Assembly (NCBI GenBank): GCA_902539445.1
Contig: CACBIY010000001.1
Span: 1 to 64,000 of the forward strand
DNA: 64,000 nucleotides
Source of the DNA: an uncultured Pelagibacteraceae bacterium
GTDB taxonomy: Bacteria > Pseudomonadota > Alphaproteobacteria > Pelagibacterales > Pelagibacteraceae
Direction: 5' to 3'
The translations under genes were made by a program, and so were the position numbers. Shown one piece after another: positions 57,354 to 64,000 of the stretch; positions within the stretch are counted from its first letter, which is position 1, and each line of letters begins with the position of its first letter. The notes under the pieces were generated by a model. That model was not told the origin of the DNA. It saw only the letters and a program-made list of their open reading frames with translations, and made no database searches.

Positions 57354-58364
57354 TTATTTAACTGCTAAAGCCATTTCCATCAGCTTATCGCCACCTGGAA
57401 CTTTATCAGCAAATGCTTTATGAGAGGATTTTTTTGCAATCTCTACCCATGCAGCATGATCTTTTGCATCCATGTATACTAATTTTACACCTGCAGCTTT
57501 ATAAGCATCTTCAAACTTTTTATCTAAGTTTTCTACTTGAGCTGTCATGTATTTCTCAGCAACTTTTCCTGCCTTCATTAAAGCTTTTTGTTGCTTAGAA
57601 TTTAAAGCATCAAAAGACTTTTTCGACATTAAAATTGGCTCATACATAAACCATAGACCAAATTTTCCTGGAGGAGTAGCACATGAAACTTGTTCATAAA
57701 TTTTATAACTTACAAAACTTCCTGAACTTGTGTTAGCACCTGTTAATACACCAGTTTGTAAACCTGTGTAAATTTCAGATGAAGGCATACTTTGTATACC
57801 AGCTCCTGCTGCTTCTAACATTTGATTAAATGCTTTTCCAGCAGCTCTCATAACTTGACCTTTTGCGTCACTAGGATTTTTAATACATTTTGTTTTTGAA
57901 GCAAAACCACCACCTAACCAAGCATCAGATAAAACTACAACACCAGCATCATTAATAATTTTTTTAATTTCAGTCATCATTGGACCTTTATTAAATCTTA
58001 ATGCGTGGTCATGATTTTTTACTGTTCCAGGCATTAAAGTTGCGTCAAATTCTGGATGGAATTTAGATGCGTATGCTAATGGAAAAGCAGAAATATCTAA
58101 TTGACCAGTTGTCATTGGTTTCCACTGTTCTTTTGGTTTGTATAATGATTTAGCTGGGTAAATTCTAATATCTACTCCAACATTTGCTTTTTTAACCTCG
58201 TCAGCAATGATTTGAACCATTTCATGACGTGGGTCATAAGATCCATCAGCTCTTGGTGTACCAGGCCATTGGTGACTTGCTTTTAGCGTAACTGCATAAG
58301 CAGATCCAATAGTAGTAAAAACAAAAACTAATGAAGTTAAATATAAAGATATCTTTTTAAACAT
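57354..58364 (-). CDS. dctP: TRAP transporter substrate-binding protein (DctP family)
   Basis: 336 residues with a signal peptide (1-24, cleavage after AYA). Family blocks are VTLKASHQWPG, MTTGQLDISAFPLAYASKFHPEF, GQVMRAAGKAFNQML with the carboxylate-binding Arg, and SEIYTGLQTGVLTGANTSSGSF. Ligands are usually organic acids; this ligand is unknown. It is the promoter-proximal gene of a dctPQM set and is divergent from a CoA-transferase gene, which hints at an acid later activated to a CoA ester. Confidence 0.92.
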   Translation of the reverse strand: MFKKISLYLTSLVFVFTTIGSAYAVTLKASHQWPGTPRADGSYDPRHEMVQIIADEVKKANVGVDIRIYPAKSLYKPKEQWKPMTTGQLDISAFPLAYASKFHPEFDATLMPGTVKNHDHALRFNKGPMMTEIKKIINDAGVVVLSDAWLGGGFASKTKCIKNPSDAKGQVMRAAGKAFNQMLEAAGAGIQSMPSSEIYTGLQTGVLTGANTSSGSFVSYKIYEQVSCATPPGKFGLWFMYEPILMSKKSFDALNSKQQKALMKAGKVAEKYMTAQVENLDKKFEDAYKAAGVKLVYMDAKDHAAWVEIAKKSSHKAFADKVPGGDKLMEMALAVK

Positions 58365-58459
58365 TATTTTTTCCCTCTATTGTTATTTTTAATAATTGAA
58401 TTAAAGTGAACTTATTAATAAGAGTCAAGTCGACAAAAACTCATGATATACTTAATTAT

Positions 58460-59602
58460 ATGGATGGACCTTTAAAAAACCTTCTAGTTGTTGATCTAAC
58501 AAGGGTATTGGTAGGTCCTTACTGTACAATGATACTATCAGATCTTGGTGCAAGAGTAATTAAAGTTGAAGCCCCAGAAATAGGAGATGACTCAAGAAAA
58601 TTTGGACCATTCATAAAAGATTACTCAGCTTATTTTATGTCTTTGAATAGAGGTAAAGAGAGTATTGCGCTAAATTTAAAGAACGATGATGATAAAAAAA
58701 TTTTTGATAAAATTTTATCTAAAGCAGATATTTTAGTTGAAAATTTTAAACCAGGTACTTTGGAAAAGTGGGGTTATGGTTGGAAAGATATAAATAAAAA
58801 ATATCCTAAATTAATTTATGCTTCTGCTTCTGGATTTGGACAAACCGGTCCTCTCAAAGAATTACCTGCTTACGATATGGTTGTTCAAGGAATGGGTGGA
58901 CTAATGAGTGTAACTGGACAGCCTAATTCTGAACCAACTAGAGTTGGGACATCAATTGGTGACATCACTGCTGGTTTGTTTACAGCAATTGGAATTAATG
59001 CAGCTCTTTATGATAGACAAAAAACAGGCAAAGGAATGTTTATTGATGTGTCAATGCTAGATTGTCAAATAGCAATTTTAGAAAATGCTATAGCTCGTTA
59101 CTTGGCAAAAAATGAAATACCAAAACCAATGGGGTCACGTCATCCATCCATTGCACCTTTTGAAGCTTTCAAAACAAAAGATAGTTACATTATCATTGCT
59201 GCTGGAAACGATAGATTATTTGAAAAACTTTGTGAACTTTTAGCAATGCCTGAGATGAGTAAAGATCCCAAATTTTCTGACAATTCATCTAGAGCCAAAA
59301 ATATGGATGAACTTAAAATAATTCTTGAAAAAAAATTAGCATCTAGATCGACCAGTGAATGGGTTAAAGATATGGAAAAAGAAAAGATTCCATGTGGTCC
59401 AATATTCAATATTAAAGAAGCAGTAGAAAATCCTCAAGTTGATGCAAGAAACATGATTGTTAAAGCTTTTCATAAAGAGATTGGAGATTTTAAATTAGCA
59501 GGTAATCCAATTAAAATGTCTACTTATAAAGATGAAAAAACTCGGGGTGATATCCCTGATTTAGACGAACATAGGGAAAAAATTTTAAAAGAATTTACTT
59601 AA
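58460..59602 (+). CDS. Class III CoA-transferase (CaiB/BaiF family)
   Basis: 380 residues from the ATG at 58460. A GTG at 58406 would add a non-conserved leader and is rejected. The family start [47 protein letters not shown], and [22 protein letters not shown] with the catalytic Asp (near 138) are all present. These enzymes move CoA between carboxylic acids. The substrate is unknown; the divergent TRAP system is a possible supplier. Its stop overlaps the rpoZ stop by four bases (TTAA). Confidence 0.9.
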   Translation: MDGPLKNLLVVDLTRVLVGPYCTMILSDLGARVIKVEAPEIGDDSRKFGPFIKDYSAYFMSLNRGKESIALNLKNDDDKKIFDKILSKADILVENFKPGTLEKWGYGWKDINKKYPKLIYASASGFGQTGPLKELPAYDMVVQGMGGLMSVTGQPNSEPTRVGTSIGDITAGLFTAIGINAALYDRQKTGKGMFIDVSMLDCQIAILENAIARYLAKNEIPKPMGSRHPSIAPFEAFKTKDSYIIIAAGNDRLFEKLCELLAMPEMSKDPKFSDNSSRAKNMDELKIILEKKLASRSTSEWVKDMEKEKIPCGPIFNIKEAVENPQVDARNMIVKAFHKEIGDFKLAGNPIKMSTYKDEKTRGDIPDLDEHREKILKEFT

Positions 59603-60132
59603 TTATTCTCAGCTTCGTTTGAAGTATCTTGCTCAGTAGCTTGATTTTCTGTCTCAGTTACTTCATCTAATGAAACATCCCCTTGTTCATCACCTGTTTC
59701 ATCTGTTGCTGCTGTATCAATGTCTGGTTTAGCAGTTTGAGATAGTTCTGCTAAATCTTCATTAGAAACTTGAATTTTCTCTGGAGTTTTTCTTGCTCTC
59801 TTAGATGGTAAAATAGGTGTACCACTTTTTGAAATTTCACCTTTATAGAGACTTTCAAAATCATCACCAACATCTTCATCATCTTCAGCACCATCATCAA
59901 CTTGCTCTACATGCTTTCTTAACTTGTAAACTGCACTTTCGGTAAGTTCATTTACTTTAATATTTTCTTCTGCAATTTCTCTTAAAGCTATAACTGTATT
60001 TTTGTCGTTATCTCTATCTAAAGTTGGTTCTATTCCAGTGTTTAACTGGGTTGCTCTTTCTTTAGCAACTAACACTAATTCATAAGGACTCTCTACTTTA
60101 TCGATGCAATCTTCTACTGTTACTCTAGCCAT
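59599..60132 (-). CDS. rpoZ: RNA polymerase omega subunit with long acidic C-terminal tail
   Basis: 177 residues. The first 70 or so ([40 protein letters not shown]) are the RpoZ fold that chaperones beta'. The rest is low-complexity and strongly acidic ([18 protein letters not shown], then [19 protein letters not shown] and an Asn/Glu-rich end), except for a basic patch [14 protein letters not shown]. Typical omega is 70-130 residues. Confidence 0.93.
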   Translation of the reverse strand: MARVTVEDCIDKVESPYELVLVAKERATQLNTGIEPTLDRDNDKNTVIALREIAEENIKVNELTESAVYKLRKHVEQVDDGAEDDEDVGDDFESLYKGEISKSGTPILPSKRARKTPEKIQVSNEDLAELSQTAKPDIDTAATDETGDEQGDVSLDEVTETENQATEQDTSNEAENN

Positions 60133-60175
60133 GCGGAGTATCTATACAGTGATCTTTAAAAAATCAAGGAGAATT

Positions 60176-61381
60176 TTATAAATATTGTGGATTCAGCTTA
60201 TTTCTAACAAAAAATAATAAGACGGCAGCTAAAGCAATATAAATAAATGATACAAGAGCAACCTGTTCTATTGAAAATCCCTTATCAATTAAAAGACCAA
60301 ACAATGCAGTGCCAAATGCTGTTGAAAAAACCATTAATGCTGTGGTTAGTGCTTTTATGGAGCCAATGTATCTAACACCATAAATTTCTGCCCACGTTGA
60401 AGAACCCAGTACGTTTGCAAGTCCATTTGATATTCCAATTAAGCCTAAAAATAAGAAAGCTGAAAATGAAATATCAAAATACATTAAAACTATAGTCGAA
60501 ACTAATAATGGAATATTCATAAAAATAAGTAGTTTTCTGCTAGTAAATTTATCAATCAAAAAACCTGCAACTAGCAAAGTTATTACTGATAAAACTGAAT
60601 AAACCATAAAAGATTGGGCAATTACAAAAGCACCCCAACCTTTAGACTCTGTAATAAAAGATTGGTAAACAAATACACCTGTTGCAATCCATGGCATCGC
60701 TAGCATATTCAAACAAACAATATAAAATCGATAGTCTTTAAGAACTTCAATTCTTTTCCATTGTTTTATTTTTTGATTAAATTCTTCTTGATTTGTCTCT
60801 TCCCTTGATTCAAAGTTTAAATTTTTAACTAGAATAAAAGAAGTAATTGGAAGAAATATTAATACTAATATTGATATATATATCCATAAATTTTGCCAAG
60901 AAGTAATAGTAAGCAAATATACAATCAAAACAGGTAATATAAACTCAGCAGTGGAAAGACCAAACCAACTTGTGCTAAGTGCCTTTCCTCTAGATTTTGT
61001 GAAATATCTAGAGATTGTTGTTGTTGCTGTGTGAGACATCATACCTTGACCTGAAAATCTCATTAGAAAAATTGCAATAAATAAAAAAATTATCGAAGAA
61101 ATCTTTGAAAAGAAAAAACATGAAAAAGATAAAAGTATTGTTACAAAAAATGCAAATTTGAAAATATTGATATCATCTATTTTTTTTCCAACCCAAATTA
61201 ATAAAAAACTACTCAACAAAGTTGCAGATGCATAAATTGTTCCAAATTGTCCCTGGGTGATAGATAATGCATTGCGAATACTAGAATTAAAAAGACCAAG
61301 AAAAAAACTCTGTCCAAAACTAGAAAAAAATGTAAATATAAATCCGAATATAATTACTTTTAAACTTAAACTTTTAAACAT
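60176..61381 (-). CDS. Major facilitator superfamily transporter
   Basis: 401 residues with 12 predicted membrane helices. Typical MFS features include the loop between helices 2 and 3 (WVGKKIDDINIFK), RFSGQGMMSHTATTTISRYFTKSRGKAL and the second-half loop FLIDKFTSRKLL. Substrate unknown. The start is only 11 bp from the divergent dehydrogenase start, so promoters must overlap coding sequence. Confidence 0.88.
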   Translation of the reverse strand: MFKSLSLKVIIFGFIFTFFSSFGQSFFLGLFNSSIRNALSITQGQFGTIYASATLLSSFLLIWVGKKIDDINIFKFAFFVTILLSFSCFFFSKISSIIFLFIAIFLMRFSGQGMMSHTATTTISRYFTKSRGKALSTSWFGLSTAEFILPVLIVYLLTITSWQNLWIYISILVLIFLPITSFILVKNLNFESREETNQEEFNQKIKQWKRIEVLKDYRFYIVCLNMLAMPWIATGVFVYQSFITESKGWGAFVIAQSFMVYSVLSVITLLVAGFLIDKFTSRKLLIFMNIPLLVSTIVLMYFDISFSAFLFLGLIGISNGLANVLGSSTWAEIYGVRYIGSIKALTTALMVFSTAFGTALFGLLIDKGFSIEQVALVSFIYIALAAVLLFFVRNKLNPQYL

Positions 61382-61392
61382 ATTAAAAAATT

Positions 61393-62262
61393 ATGAGTTG
61401 TAATGTTGCTTTCATAGGTCTTGGTGTCATGGGTTATCCAATGGCTGGTTATATATCAAAAGGCGGACACAATGTAACTGTTTTTAATAGAACGAAATCC
61501 AAAGCTGAAAAATGGATTAAAGAATACAAAGGTAAAATGGCAGATACTCCAGCTGAAGCTGCAAAAGATGCTGAATACATTTTTACATGTGTTGGAAATG
61601 ATAATGATTTAAGAGAAGTAACTTTTGGAGAAAACGGTGCATTTAAAACAATTAAAAAAGATGCTGTTTATATTGATAACACAACTGCCTCTGCAACAAT
61701 TGCAAGAGAGATACATGAATATGCAAAAAAAAATGGATTTGGTGCATTAGATGCTCCTGTATCAGGAGGACAAGCTGGTGCAGAGAATGGCGCATTAACA
61801 GTAATGATTGGTGGAGATCAAGCTGACTTTGATAAAGCAAAAGATAAAATAGATTGTTACAGCAAAAAAATGAAATTACTTGGTGGACCAGGAAATGGAC
61901 AGCTAGCTAAAATGGTCAATCAAATTTGCATTGCAGGTTTAGTTCAAGGTTTATCTGAAGCTATAAATTTTGGAATGAAAGCTGGATTGAATATGGAAGA
62001 TGTAATTGAGGTTATTTCAAAAGGTGCAGCCCAATCTTGGCAAATGGAAAATAGATATAAAACAATGATTGATGATAAGTTTGATTTTGGTTTTGCAGTG
62101 GATTGGATGAGAAAAGACTTAAAGATTGCAATGGAAGAAGCTAAAAATAATGGATCATTGTTACCTGTTACTGAGCTCGTTGATAAATATTATGGTGAAG
62201 TACAAGGCATGGGTGGTAATCGTTGGGATACTTCAAGCTTAATAAAAAGATTTAGAAAGTAA
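61393..62262 (+). CDS. NAD(P)-dependent beta-hydroxyacid dehydrogenase, 3-hydroxyisobutyrate dehydrogenase family
   Basis: 289 residues: Rossmann motif FIGLGVMGYPMAGYI (residues 6-20) with NRTKSK after beta2 (suggesting NADP), DAPVSGGQAGAENGALTVMIGG, and GGPGNGQLAKMVNQ with the catalytic Lys near 172. Members act on 3-hydroxyisobutyrate, tartronate semialdehyde, glyoxylate or succinic semialdehyde; the sequence does not decide between them. Confidence 0.87.
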   Translation: MSCNVAFIGLGVMGYPMAGYISKGGHNVTVFNRTKSKAEKWIKEYKGKMADTPAEAAKDAEYIFTCVGNDNDLREVTFGENGAFKTIKKDAVYIDNTTASATIAREIHEYAKKNGFGALDAPVSGGQAGAENGALTVMIGGDQADFDKAKDKIDCYSKKMKLLGGPGNGQLAKMVNQICIAGLVQGLSEAINFGMKAGLNMEDVIEVISKGAAQSWQMENRYKTMIDDKFDFGFAVDWMRKDLKIAMEEAKNNGSLLPVTELVDKYYGEVQGMGGNRWDTSSLIKRFRK

Positions 62263-62265
62263 AGT

Positions 62266-62865
62266 ATGCAACCAGCATACTATGAAAACCTGAAAGAAAT
62301 TCAAAATAAGTATTGGTCTATGTTAGATGATGCTGTGACTAACAGAGGTTCACCATTTAGAATTCCTGTTTTTATATGTGCTCACCAAGATGAAGTGGAC
62401 GGAAGAATTGTTGTTTTACGTAAATCAGATAAAGCAAATAATCTATTACAATTTCATACTGATTTAAGATCCCCAAAAGTAAATATCCTTAAAAAAAATA
62501 AAAATGCCTCTTTGGTTTTCTATGATAAAGAGGAAAAGATACAATTAAGAGTAAAAGTAGAATGTGAAGTAAATAATCAAAATTTTACAACTGAAGAATC
62601 ATGGAAAAAAACTCAACATATAAGCAGACGTTGTTATTTAACTGATAACCCTCCAGGAACTGTATCAGAAAATCCAACTTCTGGTATGATATCTAAATTA
62701 GAAGATTTTGATTACTCTATGGAGCAAAGTGAGGAAGGTTATAAAAACTTTACAGTTATAAAATGTAAAATTAAATCTATTGAATGGCTTTATCTTGCTG
62801 CCAAAGGTCATCGAAGAGCAAAGTTTAACTTGGAAACTAATAAAAATGAATGGTTAATTCCATAA
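62266..62865 (+). CDS. PNPOx-like FMN-binding protein (pyridoxamine 5'-phosphate oxidase family)
   Basis: 199 residues with the split-barrel flavin fold: RIPVFICAHQDEVDGRIVVLRK, LQFHTDLRSPKVNILKKNKNASLVFYD, and a C-terminal WLYLAAKGHRRAKF. It is a family member of the Alr4036 type rather than canonical PdxH, which ends in a conserved RLxP motif. Its oxidase or reductase substrate is unknown. It follows the dehydrogenase by three bases, suggesting co-expression. Confidence 0.75.
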   Translation: MQPAYYENLKEIQNKYWSMLDDAVTNRGSPFRIPVFICAHQDEVDGRIVVLRKSDKANNLLQFHTDLRSPKVNILKKNKNASLVFYDKEEKIQLRVKVECEVNNQNFTTEESWKKTQHISRRCYLTDNPPGTVSENPTSGMISKLEDFDYSMEQSEEGYKNFTVIKCKIKSIEWLYLAAKGHRRAKFNLETNKNEWLIP

Positions 62866-62870
62866 ATGTA

Positions 62871-63131
62871 ATGATAGATTTTATTATTAAATACATAGGT
62901 TTTTTTGCAGCTTTTTGCACTACATTCGCTTTTTTACCTCAAGCTATAAAAGTTTATAAAACAAAAAGTACAAAAGATATTTCTCTTTATATGTTTTTAA
63001 TATTTACCATTGGAGTTTTATCTTGGCTTATATATGGATTAATAATAAACGACTTGCCAGTAATTTTAGCTAATGCCGTTACACTAATTTTGAGTTTTTT
63101 TATATTGATTTACAAATTAAAATTTAAGTAA
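62871..63131 (+). CDS. SemiSWEET sugar transporter
   Basis: 86 residues from the ATG at 62871; an earlier ATG at 62850 lies inside the preceding gene and is not favoured. Three membrane helices form one SWEET half-repeat, with the PQ motif in FAFLPQAIKVYKTKSTKDISL and the Trp of GVLSWLIYGL in helix 2. SemiSWEETs work as dimers and pass mono- or disaccharides by facilitated diffusion. Confidence 0.88.
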   Translation: MIDFIIKYIGFFAAFCTTFAFLPQAIKVYKTKSTKDISLYMFLIFTIGVLSWLIYGLIINDLPVILANAVTLILSFFILIYKLKFK

Positions 63132-63153
63132 TTCTAAAAAATTGATTTAGAAT
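63131..63153. terminator. Possible terminator hairpin at convergent gene ends
   Basis: ATTCTAAA (63131-63138) and TTTAGAAT (63146-63153) form a perfect 8-bp A-T-rich stem with a 7-nt loop between the semiSWEET and carbonic-anhydrase stops. There is no clear U-tract, so strength is doubtful. Confidence 0.4.
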
Positions 63154-63646
63154 ATCTTTTCCAATTATCTTGATAATGTTTTGTGTTTTCAATAATAGCT
63201 TTTTTTTCATCTTCAGTAATTTCTCTTACAACTTTTCCAGGTGAACCAATCACTAATGAGTTATCTGGAATTTCTTTATTTTCTGTAATTAATGCTTTTG
63301 CTCCAATAAGGCAGTTGTTTCCAATTTTTGCATTATTTAAAATTACTGCTCCAATTCCAATCAAACTATTGTCCCCTATTGTACAGCCGTGAAGCATAAC
63401 CATATGTCCAACGGTAACATTCTTTCCAACTTTTAATGGATAACCTGGATCTGTATGTAAAACACTTCCATCTTGAATATTAGATCCTTCACCAATATGA
63501 ATATTTTCTACATCACCTCTTAAAGTTGCATTAAACCAGATACTAGAATTTTTTTCTAAAGTTACATCACCTATTACAGTTGCATTAGGTGCTACCCAAT
63601 TTTCGCCAGAGTTTTTAGGTTTTTTATCTTTTAAATCGTAAAACAT
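63134..63646 (-). CDS. Gamma-class carbonic anhydrase family protein
   Basis: 170 residues of hexapeptide left-handed beta-helix: [29 protein letters not shown], then the metal-binding His residues in [10 protein letters not shown] and [12 protein letters not shown], and a C-terminal helix. It belongs to the YrdA/CaiE-like branch, in which carbonic anhydrase activity is not always present. It is divergent from the thioredoxin-fold gene with a 20-bp gap. Confidence 0.9.
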   Translation of the reverse strand: MFYDLKDKKPKNSGENWVAPNATVIGDVTLEKNSSIWFNATLRGDVENIHIGEGSNIQDGSVLHTDPGYPLKVGKNVTVGHMVMLHGCTIGDNSLIGIGAVILNNAKIGNNCLIGAKALITENKEIPDNSLVIGSPGKVVREITEDEKKAIIENTKHYQDNWKRYSKSIF

Positions 63647-63666
63647 AATCTATATATTATTACATT

Positions 63667-64000
63667 ATGCCCATACAAACTCCAATATGTGATTTTGGTC
63701 AAAAAGCTCATGACTTTAAGCTTAAATCAACAGAGGGTAAAATTCTTTCCTTAGCAGATATCAAAGGTGAAAAAGGAACTTTAATAATGTTTATCTGTAA
63801 TCACTGCCCATATGTAAAAGCAGTAACGAAAGACATTGTTGAAGATTGTAAAAAATTAAAAGATGTCGGTATCAATTCAGTAGCTATTTGCGCTAATGAT
63901 GCTGAAAATTATCCTGAAGACTCATTTGAAAACATGATAAAATTTTCAAAAGAAAACCAATTTTGTTTCCCTTATTTAGTTGATGAAACTCAAGAAATTG
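63667..64000 (+). CDS. Thioredoxin-fold protein, AhpC/TSA-like (partial, runs off right edge)
   Basis: 111 residues are visible from the ATG at 63667. The opening GQKAHDFKLKSTEGKILSLADIKGEKGTLIMFICNHCPYVKAV has the peroxiredoxin-like N-terminus and a CNHC motif at 44-47 (CxxC position of thioredoxins). SVAICANDAENYPEDSFENM follows. This is the PRX_like1/thioredoxin-family pattern common in marine bacteria; it is probably a thiol-disulfide oxidoreductase or peroxiredoxin. Confidence 0.85.
   Translation, partial: MPIQTPICDFGQKAHDFKLKSTEGKILSLADIKGEKGTLIMFICNHCPYVKAVTKDIVEDCKKLKDVGINSVAICANDAENYPEDSFENMIKFSKENQFCFPYLVDETQEI

Noticed and set aside
1-64000. CRISPR arrays, insertion sequences, rRNA genes, toxin-antitoxin pairs, phage structural genes
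   Set aside because: None seen: no regularly spaced 24-40 bp repeats, no transposase or recombinase frames, and no rRNA-like sequence.

Overview
The window looks like a streamlined marine alphaproteobacterial chromosome of the SAR11/Pelagibacterales type. This is inferred from the sequence: it is very AT-rich, nearly every base is coding, most neighbouring genes abut or overlap by 1-4 bases, spacers are tiny, and the gene content fits (methylcitrate cycle, TRAP uptake system, glucosylglycerate metabolism, class II DAHP synthase, semiSWEET). Only two non-coding stretches exceed about 150 bp by much: 280-438 and 17029-17347. No rRNA, CRISPR array, transposase or integrase gene is visible.

Layout. 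1-13030 (minus strand) is the transcription/translation superoperon, read from right to left: tRNA-Tyr, tRNA-Gly, tuf, tRNA-Trp, secE, nusG, rplK, rplA, rplJ, rplL, rpoB, rpoC, then rpsL, which runs off the left edge. rlmB and tRNA-Thr lie divergently beside it. 14019-23237 is the most accessory-looking part: a lipid-linked-sugar-type glycosyltransferase, NAD kinase, tRNA-Leu, a 975-bp unit carrying an outer-membrane beta-barrel gene and bounded by a second, internally deleted tRNA-Leu copy, then a surface-glycan cluster (sugar C-methyltransferase, two large membrane proteins, FkbM methyltransferase, GT2). 23281-27037 is a three-gene glucosylglycerate (compatible solute) cassette with a synthase, a phosphatase and a GH13 phosphorylase. 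27043-36064 holds housekeeping genes and the purBCSQL purine run followed by bolA and grxD. 36105-44449 (minus) contains trmJ, cimA, cysS, nadE, DAHP synthase, glmS and a stand-alone GlmU acetyltransferase domain. 44521-48778 (plus) has a phosphoglycolate phosphatase and prpDBC for propionate oxidation. 48779-51726 is nrdAB, with a good pair of NrdR boxes upstream. The rest holds a phosphohexomutase, DUF2061, TauE/SafE, dihydrouridine synthase, a complete TRAP transporter, a class III CoA-transferase, rpoZ with a long acidic tail, an MFS carrier, a 3-hydroxyisobutyrate-dehydrogenase-like enzyme, a PNPOx-like flavoprotein, semiSWEET, gamma carbonic anhydrase and a partial thioredoxin-fold protein.

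How the genes work together. Most of the window is core biosynthesis. The parts that speak to lifestyle are the nitrogen-free osmolyte cassette, the TRAP system (one binding protein with a terminator before the permeases), the methylcitrate cycle, and the surface glycan/outer-membrane island at tRNA-Leu. That island is the best candidate for a mobile or phage-related structure: duplicated tRNA sequence, helically phased tandem repeats near both ends, an outer-membrane gene as the only cargo, and no recombinase left in place.
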